Below, piece by piece: positions 42,650-52,415 of a stretch of DNA of 64,000 bases. Both the position numbers and the translations under genes were made by a program. The notes under the pieces are model-generated. The model was not told where the DNA came from and did no database searches. It worked only from the letters and a program-made list of their open reading frames with translations. Position 1 is the first letter of the stretch; each line of letters begins with the position of its first letter. This DNA comes from Dysgonomonas hofstadii (GTDB taxonomy: Bacteria; Bacteroidota; Bacteroidia; Bacteroidales; Dysgonomonadaceae), in contig NZ_JACIEP010000008.1 in the NCBI RefSeq assembly GCF_014196915.1, positions 62,001-126,000 on the forward strand, given 5' to 3'.

Positions 42650-43765
42650 CTACCTACCTTTGATTATATTCGTCATTCCGTTACACCAATAGTGGATGTA
42701 GAATGTAAAGACCTCTTTGGGGAAAATTGGAAAAATATCTATCAGCCACTTTTGTTTTAGCAAAAACGAATGAAATTTTCCGGACAAAAAACCTGTTGGG
42801 TGTTCACTTTTGCCAGGGTTGTAAAAGCCAAAATTTCCGGATTGGAGTATCTTTTTTAAGACTTTTTCTGATTCATTTTTATATTTATCGGAATAGAATG
42901 GGAATATGTCTTCATTTAATCCCAAATAATTTACGACTATATATCCGAATATCTTCCAAGCATGCAATAGGCCGAAAGATTTCAAGTCTTTATATAATTC
43001 CTCTTTATCTATTTGGTTATTAAAGGTATATAAGAAAAGAGTCCAGTCGCATAATTGCCGAAGACCTATTCCACCTGATATAAGATGATGGAACGCATGA
43101 TTGAAAATATATAAAGCATTGAAGTTGACCGGAGGTAGCAATATTTCCGTATTGTTAAGGCTCCACTTTCTTTGGTTATTTCCATGAAGATGGTATCCGG
43201 TCCAATTCTGAAAACGTTTGTTATATATCGGATTTTGTAGCTTTTCAGCCAAAAAGTGAAGTTCAATACTTACTCCTTTTAAGTAGAAATTTTCATGTTT
43301 GGAACTTTTCTTTTTTGTTTTATTCTCAGGTTCAACGCCTATGCTAAGCAATAATTCAGTCGCTTTTTCACAATCTTCTTTACCTACATACAGATCAATA
43401 TCTCCACACTGGCGACGTACAGGATTAGGATAATTCTGTGCTACGCCCTGCCCTTTCAACAAAATGAGGCCAATATCCTCCGATTGCAACAGGGGGATAA
43501 TCTCTGTCAACCGCTGATTTAACAGTTCATGACTTTGTTCAATACAAACAATCGTTTGGTATAATTTACGCATCAATGATGCAGGTGGTTGCTTTTCTGA
43601 TGATAGTTTATTGATACCATCATACAAAATACCATTGACAGTCTGCATGGTTGCCATCCGCAGAATAGTTTCCCAATCGACCGATTCCGAAAACAATGTC
43701 GTATCTATCGGACTATTCCATAAGCCCGAACGCAGTAAAGCAAAAAATTTTCCTTGCGTACCCAT
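42650..43765 (-). CDS. Nucleotidyltransferase family protein (NTP_transf_5-like)
   Basis: A 371-aa protein with the family signature LILLKGQGVAQNYPNP, then RRQCGDIDLYVGKED (catalytic-type GDIDLYV) near residue 120, and HFLAEKLQNPIYNKRF further on. It fits uncharacterised nucleotidyltransferases found in biosynthetic clusters of Bacteroidota. It abuts the PqqD gene. Confidence 0.75.
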   Translation of the reverse strand: MGTQGKFFALLRSGLWNSPIDTTLFSESVDWETILRMATMQTVNGILYDGINKLSSEKQPPASLMRKLYQTIVCIEQSHELLNQRLTEIIPLLQSEDIGLILLKGQGVAQNYPNPVRRQCGDIDLYVGKEDCEKATELLLSIGVEPENKTKKKSSKHENFYLKGVSIELHFLAEKLQNPIYNKRFQNWTGYHLHGNNQRKWSLNNTEILLPPVNFNALYIFNHAFHHLISGGIGLRQLCDWTLFLYTFNNQIDKEELYKDLKSFGLLHAWKIFGYIVVNYLGLNEDIFPFYSDKYKNESEKVLKKILQSGNFGFYNPGKSEHPTGFLSGKFHSFLLKQKWLIDIFPIFPKEVFTFYIHYWCNGMTNIIKGR

Positions 43766-44032
43766 CTATTCTATAATTCCGGCTGCAAGCCATTCTGCTA
43801 TAATATCTTTGGCATCCTGACTGGCTATTACGGCATTTATATCATATTTGCCCGCCAAAAGCCCGGCAAGGATACTTTCATCAAACTCTTGCCCTTCCAC
43901 CTGCTGCCAAAGATAGGCTGCCGATGCGTTAAGGGCAATCAGCTTATTAAAATCTACTTGCCCCAAACCTTCGCCTGTTACGATATATTCGTTTCCTACG
44001 GTGCGGAGTTTAAACCCTTCTTTTATTCTCAT
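43766..44032 (-). CDS. PqqD-family protein
   Basis: An 88-aa protein with the PqqD pattern: FKLRTVGNEYIVTGEG, FNKLIALNASAAYLWQQVEGQEF and a closing helix. PqqD-like domains recognise leader peptides of ribosomally made peptides (RRE). Here it stands free, in a module with HprK-like, S24/S26, nucleotidyltransferase and ABC genes. No substrate peptide gene is seen. Confidence 0.8.
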   Translation of the reverse strand: MRIKEGFKLRTVGNEYIVTGEGLGQVDFNKLIALNASAAYLWQQVEGQEFDESILAGLLAGKYDINAVIASQDAKDIIAEWLAAGIIE

Positions 44033-44048
44033 GATTTTATTTTTAGTT

Positions 44049-44492
44049 TTACATTATTGTTCGCCGATATATTGCCAGTAAATATCTACGAAAAGGCAAA
44101 AGAATTTGCCAGATACGCGTTTTGAATTGTTCCACCTTACTATTGCAATTGATTTGCTTTCCTTTCCGGATGATGCTTACAGCATATCCGTGAATATTTT
44201 CTTTTCCACAGACTTCTGTTCCCGACAAATTCCCATCACCCATCAGGGTTATATTGATATTTTTAATTCTAATGATGCGGTGCAGGACAAAATATTCCGG
44301 AGCGACTTCTGCCAGAACAATATCACCGACAGTGAATATATCTCTTCTTCGTAGAATTACACTATCTCTATTACCAATAATGAAAGGCAACATGCTGTTT
44401 CCTTTCGCTTTAATGGTTATAATATTACCCTCCAAGAGCATTTCTGCAACTTCGGGCAATAGTGTTTCGTTGGGTAGAGTTATAGTTCTCAT
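44049..44492 (-). CDS. S24/S26-family peptidase
   Basis: A 147-aa protein with the signal-peptidase-type core: KAKGNSMLPFI near residue 36 (Ser-Met pair), RDSVILRRRD near residue 47, VGDIVLAEV near residue 55 and HRIIRI near residue 70. The catalytic Ser is in GNSM. No membrane anchor is obvious. It lies between the HprK-like and PqqD genes and could process a peptide or envelope protein. Confidence 0.8.
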   Translation of the reverse strand: MRTITLPNETLLPEVAEMLLEGNIITIKAKGNSMLPFIIGNRDSVILRRRDIFTVGDIVLAEVAPEYFVLHRIIRIKNINITLMGDGNLSGTEVCGKENIHGYAVSIIRKGKQINCNSKVEQFKTRIWQILLPFRRYLLAIYRRTIM

Positions 44493-44493
44493 C

Positions 44494-45372
44494 TTATTTA
44501 TTCCACATGGTATTGGAACTCAATTCTACTGCCTCTTTGTCGGGCAGGCAATCTAGTTGATAACAATTTACAATACCTATCAGTTTCTCTACTGTACGGT
44601 GTACCCCTGATGCAATTTCTTCTTCCCAACGCATACTTGAACAAGCAGGAAGAACGGCGGCATATGCCAGTAACGAAGATAACTCCTTTATCCGATTTTC
44701 AGGTGCTTGGCGTAGTTTTACGATACCTTTCAGGAGTATGTTTTCATTTTTATAGCAGGGTGTTTTTCCACTCCACGGTGAGCCGAAAACGTAGGCTCTG
44801 CCATCTATGATACGTATTACAGGATTGTCATCGTTCAGCAACTCGCAGCCTTCGATATGCTCCAGCCACAGGCGACTATGAGTACTTTTACCCGTGCCAC
44901 TTTTTCCAAGAAAGACAAATCCCTCTCCCCCGTTTTTTATAACTGAAGCGTGCATCAATAGAGTATCGAGGTTGGCTGTGGAAAAAGCATAGAGTAACAT
45001 CAGACAATTGTTAAAGTAAAAGACGCCTAATTGCAGGCTGTCTGGCAATTTTACTTGTGCTACACTAAAAGACACATCAGTTACCATTGCGCAATAGTCC
45101 TTACTATTCGGATAGGCAATATGAAAACAAAAATTTCCTCCTGTCGATCTGAAAACACCAATGGAAGCAATATCATCATCGAATTGGCCAATTAATTCAT
45201 AGTCTTCTTCTGTAACTAAACTTTCAGTAACAGATAAATGAAATAAATATTCATCTATGCTATCAGCTATACGGAACGGAGCATAATTATCTAAACTGCT
45301 TGTAAAACAAACTGCTTCTGAAAAAGACAATCGGAATATATGTCCTGCTATTTTATAGAATAAATTTTTCAT
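44494..45372 (-). CDS. HPr kinase-like ATPase
   Basis: A 292-aa protein with a P-loop GKSGTGKST at about residues 156-164, a following acidic LLNDDNP, and a GSPWSGKT segment as in HPr kinase C-domains. Proteins of this type are phosphorylating partners in several peptide biosynthesis clusters. It lies 1 base from the S24/S26 gene and abuts the membrane protein gene, so the whole module is coupled. Confidence 0.8.
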   Translation of the reverse strand: MKNLFYKIAGHIFRLSFSEAVCFTSSLDNYAPFRIADSIDEYLFHLSVTESLVTEEDYELIGQFDDDIASIGVFRSTGGNFCFHIAYPNSKDYCAMVTDVSFSVAQVKLPDSLQLGVFYFNNCLMLLYAFSTANLDTLLMHASVIKNGGEGFVFLGKSGTGKSTHSRLWLEHIEGCELLNDDNPVIRIIDGRAYVFGSPWSGKTPCYKNENILLKGIVKLRQAPENRIKELSSLLAYAAVLPACSSMRWEEEIASGVHRTVEKLIGIVNCYQLDCLPDKEAVELSSNTMWNK

Positions 45373-46551
45373 TTAAGGTGCTTTTCTTTTTTTTCTTAAT
45401 CCATTCAAAAAAGGAATGATAAAAACCAACACTAACGGAAGAGAAAACAAGATCACCGGATTTTTGTCTATGATTTGAAAAGAGTCTTCTTTACACATAT
45501 ACAAAAAGATACAAATAATTAATGCTAAAATTTCCAGAACAACAACTAGAATAACAAAAATAATACTTTCTGAATTATTGTTGATAAAAGTAGAAAAAGG
45601 CAAGTAGCTGTAGTATAAAATAATAGATGCTGTGAAGACTATTAATACTCCAATTAGTGTAAAAAGATAGATTTCCCAAGAATTTTCCATATAATCGACA
45701 TATTGAACAAATTCGAGTTCCTCTTTATTAGAAAAATCCGAAATATTTTTACTCATAATATCTTCCTTGCCAATATAATACCTTGCAACATAGAGATGGC
45801 TTTTCAATTGTCTCCAAAAACCTACTTTACCCAGATTGTCTGTGGTTACCCGCTCTCCCTCTATGATAGCACTATTATTGATGATATCGGTAGATTTGAT
45901 AAGTAAAACATCGCCTGCTTCTTGCATAAGACTGTATAGGAAGCTCTTATCTATATTTTCTTTGTCTTTATCAAGAAAAATGACAGATAAGGCTGTTTTC
46001 CCATATTTGAATTTCTGAGAGGCATCCATCATAATCCGAACTGACTTGACAAACTGCGACATAGCTCGTTTTTCTTTAAAGGAGAAGTCCGGAAAAAACA
46101 AATTGAGCCCGCGAAGATTGGTTGTGTCTTTTTGCATTTCTACAAACATAAAAGAGATACATTCTATCATCGCATCTTTGTCATGAAGAAAGATATCGGT
46201 GATTCGCTCCCCATCACATCTAAAAAGATAACCTGTCATTACCGAGTCTTTTGCTATTACCAGGTCATAGTCTTTCATGTCTTCACGAACAGTCTTCAGG
46301 CTATCACCAATTCGGAACTCCTTAACCATAAAACGGCTTGATAGATTATTTGTACTATCATTCCTAAGAAAGAAGTTATAATAGAGTCGAACAGATGATT
46401 GTGTATGCAAAGAATCCTGTTTGTTGAAAATTTCTATTCTGTTTTTTAAGGTAAGAAATTCTTCCATCCAGATACTGTCTTGTCTTTTATCTGTTTGAGC
46501 CGACAATGTTAGTATATTTAGGAAAAACAATATTAATCCGATCCTCTTCAT
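45373..46551 (-). CDS. Envelope protein, signal peptide and C-terminal membrane helices
   Basis: The ATG at 46551 gives MKRIGLILFFLNILTLSAQ, a clear signal sequence; a longer start at 46572 would overlap the ATPase gene. A periplasmic-type region of about 270 residues follows, then helices IYLFTLIGVLIVFTASIIL, IIFVILVVVLEILALIICI and VILFSLPLVLVFIIPFL near the C-terminus, and a basic tail. No family is recognised. It lies between the eCIS ATPase and the HprK-like module. It might anchor or trigger the injection system, or serve the exporter. Confidence 0.6.
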   Translation of the reverse strand: MKRIGLILFFLNILTLSAQTDKRQDSIWMEEFLTLKNRIEIFNKQDSLHTQSSVRLYYNFFLRNDSTNNLSSRFMVKEFRIGDSLKTVREDMKDYDLVIAKDSVMTGYLFRCDGERITDIFLHDKDAMIECISFMFVEMQKDTTNLRGLNLFFPDFSFKEKRAMSQFVKSVRIMMDASQKFKYGKTALSVIFLDKDKENIDKSFLYSLMQEAGDVLLIKSTDIINNSAIIEGERVTTDNLGKVGFWRQLKSHLYVARYYIGKEDIMSKNISDFSNKEELEFVQYVDYMENSWEIYLFTLIGVLIVFTASIILYYSYLPFSTFINNNSESIIFVILVVVLEILALIICIFLYMCKEDSFQIIDKNPVILFSLPLVLVFIIPFLNGLRKKRKAP

Positions 46552-46561
46552 GCTATCTGTT

Positions 46562-47872
46562 TTATCTTTCAATATCTATTATTCTACCTTCTTTCTGAAT
46601 TTCTCTTTTAATGGATGCCTTTAATATATCAGCGTCCAAATATTTGTTATCACTATTGTATAATTTTATTGCACATTGCTGTATAACGTTTACAATACTA
46701 CCTCCTGATAAGGTATATCGAGAAGCAACCTGTAGTATATTCCCTTTGACATCCGAAAGCCATTCGGCAGGAATCATTTTTTCCCATAATTCGTAACGCA
46801 AATGTTGATCCGGCATAGGAAAATGGATTATCGACTGAAAACGGCGAAAAAACGCATTATCTATATTTTCTTTCAGATTAGAGGCTAGTATTATTGTTCC
46901 CGAATGATCTTCGATGCGTTGCAACAGATAAGCTACCTCCTGATTGGCGTGTCGATCATTGGATGATTTGGTTTCGGTGCGTTGACCGAATAAAGCATCG
47001 GCTTCATCGAAGAACAGTATCCACTTTTGATGTTCGGCTTTGTCAAAGACTTTAGCCAGATTCTTCTCTGTTTCCCCTATATATTTGGACACAATCATAG
47101 ATAGGTCTATACGATACACATCCATACTGTTTTGTTTACCCAGTAAAGCAGCTGTCAATGTCTTTCCTGTGCCCGGTGGGCCATAAAACAAACAACGGTA
47201 GCCTGGTTTTATAATCCGGTTGAGATTCCAAGATTTGCGTATTTCTGATTGATGTTGAAGCCATTGGTTGATATCATTTAGTTCTTCGTGTAAATGCCAG
47301 GGAAGTACCAAGTCGTTCCATTCCAAGGGCGAAGTGATTCGTTTGGCAGGGAATTGAGAATTATATTCCGGTTCGTAGCTGGTTTGGAAAAGTACTTTTG
47401 CCAACACTTCACCCGAAACAACAAGCCGCCCACTCAGAAATGGCTCTCCTTCACCTTGCCCTTCCAACCTGAGGATATTTTCTTTATAAAACCAATGTTC
47501 TTTGCTGAATAAATAATAAATAGATGATTCTAATTCTTTCCTAATTTTCGCTAACTGGGTCAGTAAGAATGCAGCAGTCTGTCCTGTGGGGAGAAAACCT
47601 CCATGTAAAGAGCCTTGGCAACCTCCAAATTCGGTATAGTACCGATCATAGTCTTTGTTTTTGAAAAAGAAAATATCAAGTGTTTCGGAACTAAGGTGAG
47701 GCATCAATGCAAGTGATAGAATAACTTGCTCTTCAAAGGTGATTGCCTGTTTTTGTGGGATAAAAGACTGGAACCATTCATTTTTAAATGATGGGATCTT
47801 TTTTATCCTGTTTCCTTCTTTAAAGTAGAGGGAAAAAGATATTTGGATTATTTGCCGGAGGAAATCAATCAT
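46562..47872 (-). CDS. eCIS AAA+ ATPase (Afp15-like)
   Basis: A 436-aa protein. An N-terminal helical domain is followed by an AAA+ module: GPPGTGKTLTAALLG near residue 230, FFDEADALFG near residue 290, a FFRRFQSIIHFP sensor segment, and a short lid. AAA+ ATPases of this type are a constant part of eCIS loci, where they may assist assembly or cargo loading. It overlaps the effector candidate by 4 bases. Confidence 0.85.
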   Translation of the reverse strand: MIDFLRQIIQISFSLYFKEGNRIKKIPSFKNEWFQSFIPQKQAITFEEQVILSLALMPHLSSETLDIFFFKNKDYDRYYTEFGGCQGSLHGGFLPTGQTAAFLLTQLAKIRKELESSIYYLFSKEHWFYKENILRLEGQGEGEPFLSGRLVVSGEVLAKVLFQTSYEPEYNSQFPAKRITSPLEWNDLVLPWHLHEELNDINQWLQHQSEIRKSWNLNRIIKPGYRCLFYGPPGTGKTLTAALLGKQNSMDVYRIDLSMIVSKYIGETEKNLAKVFDKAEHQKWILFFDEADALFGQRTETKSSNDRHANQEVAYLLQRIEDHSGTIILASNLKENIDNAFFRRFQSIIHFPMPDQHLRYELWEKMIPAEWLSDVKGNILQVASRYTLSGGSIVNVIQQCAIKLYNSDNKYLDADILKASIKREIQKEGRIIDIER

Positions 47873-48903
47873 TTTTCATTATTTAGCTTTTCATACATTT
47901 CTTTCCTTTCTTCAGTATCCGTATTATAACCATCATCGAGATCTGTAGGGTTATCTATTTTTTTATTTTCATGTTTATGGTTCTGGTTACATTTCCAGCA
48001 CAATGGTCGTAAATTATCAATATTAGAATATTCTTGTTTTATTTGCTCCGCTGTTTTACCAGTTAAAGAAGGGAGTTTTTTATACCAAGGAATAATATGG
48101 TCTAAATCTGCTGTAACTCGACGATGTTTTTTACCACTTTTACTCGTGTAAGGAATTTTGAGTTCTATTCCAAAACGATTCGTCAAATATCTTTTACAAA
48201 CAGGGCAACGCCTTCTCCCCGAAGCATCTATTGGAGCTTTATTTAAAACTAATCGCCTTATTTTTCGTGAAAAAGTAAATCGGTATTTATTTCTTTCACC
48301 AGATGGAATGTAATCTCCATCAGCATCGGTAATAGATCTCCTTTTTATAGGGCGTCTTCTTTGTGTTTTTATAAATTGAATTGCAGATACATTTGATAAA
48401 CTTCTTTCTCCCATCGCATCGGCCTCTCTCTCCAATTCCTCATTATCATTCACATTCACGCCTTTCAATTGCATGGTAGGTTGTACCCGTCCTTGTTTTT
48501 GTTGCACCACATGCCATGCTTCGTGAGGGAGATGTTCTTCTTGTCCGGAAGCAACATGAATATCTGTCCCCTGAGTGTAAGCCAATGCCAGCAAATGTGC
48601 AGGCTTAGAAGAATTATAATGCACACGGACATCATCCATACTATAACCCGACATGGTTTCGATACTTGATTTCAAGTTATTAGGAAGACCTGTCTGATTT
48701 GGAACGGGAGACAAGGCCTCCTGTCGCCGAACAACATTATCAAACTTTCCCTGCAAAATACTCTCGTCCTCATCTACAGATTCGCGTTGAACGGTGCAGT
48801 ACTGCTGCAATACAGTACTCAAGGAAGCTTGATTTACCGCTTTCGCTTTATTTTGTACCACACGCAATTCCTGTTTGTTGGGCTGTCGGATTTGTGTTCT
48901 CAT
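47869..48903 (-). CDS. DUF4157-HNH nuclease, eCIS effector candidate
   Basis: A 344-aa two-domain protein. Residues about 60-170 are DUF4157 (eCIS core domain) with HEAWH at 127-131, a zinc-protease-like motif, and EREADAMG. The C-terminal domain is an HNH nuclease with zinc pairs C233xxC236 and C302xxC305, and DLDH at 266-269. The DUF4157 part is a known marker of eCIS cargo, so the HNH part is probably the toxic load. No immunity gene is apparent nearby. Confidence 0.85.
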   Translation of the reverse strand: MRTQIRQPNKQELRVVQNKAKAVNQASLSTVLQQYCTVQRESVDEDESILQGKFDNVVRRQEALSPVPNQTGLPNNLKSSIETMSGYSMDDVRVHYNSSKPAHLLALAYTQGTDIHVASGQEEHLPHEAWHVVQQKQGRVQPTMQLKGVNVNDNEELEREADAMGERSLSNVSAIQFIKTQRRRPIKRRSITDADGDYIPSGERNKYRFTFSRKIRRLVLNKAPIDASGRRRCPVCKRYLTNRFGIELKIPYTSKSGKKHRRVTADLDHIIPWYKKLPSLTGKTAEQIKQEYSNIDNLRPLCWKCNQNHKHENKKIDNPTDLDDGYNTDTEERKEMYEKLNNEK

Positions 48904-48952
48904 CTTTTAATATATTTAAAGTCACTAATTTCAGTCAATTATCTAAATGGTA

Positions 48953-50989
48953 TTATCTCCATCTAACCTGTATCACCTGTCTCATCCATAGAAACTTAAC
49001 AGTACGAAAATTCCACGGTACAGAATCCAATAATACATCATACGCTTTAGATTCTACAGTGAGTAATATACTGTCATCTTTAAATTCCAATTTGCCTTCG
49101 CGTTGCAAGAAAGCTTCCCGAAGTCCAGCCAATGAGGTATTTCTTAGTTTCTCCCAATGTTGGAGTACACTTTTTAACAAATACTCTGCATGAGAGCATT
49201 CTTCTTCGGTTAACTCTATTGTTTGAGGTATCGATTGTTCGTTATCCAATGCAACGAGAATCTTATTCAATACCAATTCGTGTTCGGGATATAGGTCCTT
49301 ATTTTTACCAAACACAAGATATTGTAGTAAAAAAGCAGCATGTATTTGTTTATCTTTACCTTTAAATTCTTTATTTTCTATAAAAGATAAAAGATCGAAC
49401 AAGCGGGATAAAAACGGTGCAATAAGAATCAATCCGGCATTATTGATGTATATGCTTGCCTGTTCTTTTGGTTTTGTAGGGTAAGGGCCAGCATTCGCTT
49501 TTTCCTCAGCCTTCACTTTATCAGATAATGAACTGGGATGCATCTTGTCTTTTTTCACTTTTTCACCACTATTTCTTCTTTCTTCCTTATTCATATCCTT
49601 TATCTTTATAAGATTTGTTTTTAATCCATTGATAATATATGCTGTTTCATTCTTCAAGCCAATTTTTTGAATATATTCAGAAAAATAGGTCAAAACCAAA
49701 CTCATATCTAAAGTGTAATGAGTAACTATTCTTTTCAGTACTTCGTAAATAAAATATTGACGATTGAACTTCCATGCTGGATCGCTTGCCAACAAGGAAA
49801 AGATTACCAACCACAGCGATAATCGTATTTTCAAACCTGCCTTCTTTATTAATTTTTTTGCATCCCAGAAATTCTCAAAAGTTTTAACGTAAGAAAAGAC
49901 AAATGCCCTTTCTTGCGGGATGAAGATTTGAAGTAATTTTTCTATTTCCTTGTCACTTACCGATTGAAGGAATAAGAGGCAAGCCTCATTATTGGTAAGT
50001 ATGCTCTTAAAAGCCGCTATCTCTTCATCACTTAAACTTTTCTCCGAGTCTTCTCTGAGCTTTTCAAGTAAAGCCGAACAATATTCAGGTATATTCAATT
50101 TTGACTTTTGTAATTGTCTTTCTTCCCATGCTTGTTTTAGTTCCAGTAAAAGAGATAATAAGCTTGTTGATGGCTGTATTTCTGAAGAATGGCTTTTAAG
50201 TTCGGATGCAATAATTTGCAATAAATAGTCATAAGTGATATTATGCCCTGTGGCTAACCGGGTAATGGTATGCTCCAAAAAGGTTTTCCGGTTGAAATGA
50301 GAGCCAGCATCATTCAATAAATAACTGTATACAATTTTCCATACAAGGTGACGATGTTCAGTAAGTGGGATAACTGGATTTTCTATTTGTTTGTACCGAT
50401 TGATTAAAAATCGCACATAGCTACAAATAAAAATACTTTCAGCCGATTTCAGCAAGCTGGTTCCAGCTTCTAATGCTTGATCTCCTAACTGATAGGTAAG
50501 ACGTTCTTGTAATCCGGAATAGTGTCCGTATGTTTGCAGAAATTGTTTCAGATCTTCAGATTTGGTTTTAAACACCTCCATGAAGAGGGTCTGAATGTCC
50601 CGATATGGAGTCGGAGTATGCCATGGTAATGTTCCGTGAAGCAGAAAATAAAAAAGCAGATCAGAAATACTTTCCGAATGACTTATTTTCTTGACAATGG
50701 TTTGTGCTTGCTGAGGATGGTGTAAGCATTTCAATAAGGCCTCTTCCATCTTTTCCCTGAGGATTATTGGAAATTTTTCATCGAACTCATCTTCGAGTAA
50801 CGTTCCTATTTCAATATCCAATTGCTTTATTTCAATATAATCGGATTGAATATCATGACGGATTAATATTTCATCGGCAATATGTTCGAATTTTTGAGCA
50901 AAGAACGTATCCCAACGGCTATAGAGCGATTGGGCAAATTGCTCGTTTTGCATGGAAAAGTCGAATTTTATTCTGCCGATCTTATTCAT
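48953..50989 (-). CDS. eCIS tape measure-like protein
   Basis: A 678-aa protein. Its N-terminus (IGRIKFDFSMQNEQFAQSL, then IADEILIRHD) matches contractile injection system tape measure proteins of Bacteroidota. Helical leucine-rich stretches fill most of the length, with a charged low-complexity linker around residues 470-500. It should set sheath length. It overlaps the baseplate gene by 4 bases. Confidence 0.8.
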   Translation of the reverse strand: MNKIGRIKFDFSMQNEQFAQSLYSRWDTFFAQKFEHIADEILIRHDIQSDYIEIKQLDIEIGTLLEDEFDEKFPIILREKMEEALLKCLHHPQQAQTIVKKISHSESISDLLFYFLLHGTLPWHTPTPYRDIQTLFMEVFKTKSEDLKQFLQTYGHYSGLQERLTYQLGDQALEAGTSLLKSAESIFICSYVRFLINRYKQIENPVIPLTEHRHLVWKIVYSYLLNDAGSHFNRKTFLEHTITRLATGHNITYDYLLQIIASELKSHSSEIQPSTSLLSLLLELKQAWEERQLQKSKLNIPEYCSALLEKLREDSEKSLSDEEIAAFKSILTNNEACLLFLQSVSDKEIEKLLQIFIPQERAFVFSYVKTFENFWDAKKLIKKAGLKIRLSLWLVIFSLLASDPAWKFNRQYFIYEVLKRIVTHYTLDMSLVLTYFSEYIQKIGLKNETAYIINGLKTNLIKIKDMNKEERRNSGEKVKKDKMHPSSLSDKVKAEEKANAGPYPTKPKEQASIYINNAGLILIAPFLSRLFDLLSFIENKEFKGKDKQIHAAFLLQYLVFGKNKDLYPEHELVLNKILVALDNEQSIPQTIELTEEECSHAEYLLKSVLQHWEKLRNTSLAGLREAFLQREGKLEFKDDSILLTVESKAYDVLLDSVPWNFRTVKFLWMRQVIQVRWR

Positions 50990-52413
50990 TGTATCGATAA
51001 TAAGTTTCTTATTTCATTAGAATAATCCGTTATCTTAACACTACCGTCAGTTGCCCAGGCACTACGCCAATTGAAATAGGTTCTCTTGAACCAAGTCATT
51101 TTTTCAGGATTCAACCATTGCTGATCAACCGCAATATGTGCGGGTAAACGATCTTTAAATAGTTCTATATACATTTCTTGTTGTCTGAATTGATCTATCC
51201 AGTCTGGAAATACGATTGTCAGTTTATTGGGTTCGCCCGGATTTTGTTTTTCATCTATCAAAAGAATATGTTCAATTACATAAAATGTTTCGTTAACTTT
51301 ATTTGATAGGTTTCCCATAAGCAAGCAGACAAACTCCTCAATACCGGATCTGCTTTCCGTATCCAATAAATCAAAAGAGCGAAAGCGAATAGTATTCATT
51401 CTTGGCATATTGTGAATAAGTTCAACTCTCCGAGAGTTTCGTTCAATCGGGTCTTGAATATTATTCACATAACAATAAGTATCCTCTCCATACATTCTGT
51501 CCAAATAATCGAAAAAATATTCTTTTTGTTGTGCTTTATCCTTTTGATCAAATACTTGAGCCTGTTCCAGTCTGGTACAATCCAATAATATTTCAATATC
51601 TTTTATCTGTACGTCAGCCTGAAATTCAGAAAAACCGTTAGAAGAGAGTTCCATTAATTGGCGGATTGACAGTATCTGCTGATTAGCTCCCGACAATAGG
51701 TAGTCATAAATAAGCAAATATGCTTTTAACTGCAACGATGCAGATTTGCGCTCAGGAGACGCATCCGGAGCTAAGCCTTTTTCATTGATACCATAACAAT
51801 CGGGGAAATCGTATTGAACTGAACGATGATGCAAATTCTCTTGTAGTGAAAATGTTAGAGAAATATCAACCGGATTATATGTAATATCTTCTTTTTTAGG
51901 AATTGAATCAACTTTTTGTTCTAACGATGCTTCAATTATAATTTCTAAAACGTTTTCACACAAATTACGATTTCTATGATATAATGCAGCAACCCCGCTT
52001 CTTAAAAGATTTTTATCTGAGTTTGGCGTAACTTTGAGCCAAATAGTGTACAAAGAGTTATTAACAGTTATACTACAAGATATTACCTCTTCGAAGGTCT
52101 CCAGAATTAAAGAACTGTAATCATTGGGTGTAACAATAGTTGAAGCAAAAATGACCTCTGGGGGAAATAATCCAATATTTTCATCTGAATATTTTTTGTT
52201 TCCGGCATCGATGAAGTATTCCTCTAATGGTAATCCGCAGGAGTATTCCAGTTCAAGAAGTGCATAGTTCAAAATGTCCATGATTGTTACTCCCGGATCA
52301 TGATCGTTAAAATCTGTCCAACGATTTCCACTCAGTCGTTGCAGCATCTCCAATGATTCCTCCTGCAACCGTTTATAAGAATTGTTTTCCTTATTTCTCT
52401 TTTGTATAAACAT
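50986..52413 (-). CDS. eCIS baseplate wedge protein (Afp12-like)
   Basis: A 475-aa protein. Residues 30-65 carry the baseplate signature RWTDFNDHDPGVTIMDIL and LLELEYSCG. The rest has alternating domains and ends in a Trp-rich segment. Position, between the fibre-like and tape measure genes, supports a second wedge protein. It is shorter than Afp12 of Serratia. Confidence 0.75.
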   Translation of the reverse strand: MFIQKRNKENNSYKRLQEESLEMLQRLSGNRWTDFNDHDPGVTIMDILNYALLELEYSCGLPLEEYFIDAGNKKYSDENIGLFPPEVIFASTIVTPNDYSSLILETFEEVISCSITVNNSLYTIWLKVTPNSDKNLLRSGVAALYHRNRNLCENVLEIIIEASLEQKVDSIPKKEDITYNPVDISLTFSLQENLHHRSVQYDFPDCYGINEKGLAPDASPERKSASLQLKAYLLIYDYLLSGANQQILSIRQLMELSSNGFSEFQADVQIKDIEILLDCTRLEQAQVFDQKDKAQQKEYFFDYLDRMYGEDTYCYVNNIQDPIERNSRRVELIHNMPRMNTIRFRSFDLLDTESRSGIEEFVCLLMGNLSNKVNETFYVIEHILLIDEKQNPGEPNKLTIVFPDWIDQFRQQEMYIELFKDRLPAHIAVDQQWLNPEKMTWFKRTYFNWRSAWATDGSVKITDYSNEIRNLLSIQ

Positions 52414-52415
52414 TC

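Noticed and set aside
41003-45372. Lasso peptide gene cluster
   Set aside because: A PqqD-like and an HprK-like gene and an ABC exporter are present, but no asparagine synthetase-like cyclase, no B2 transglutaminase-like protease and no precursor gene.
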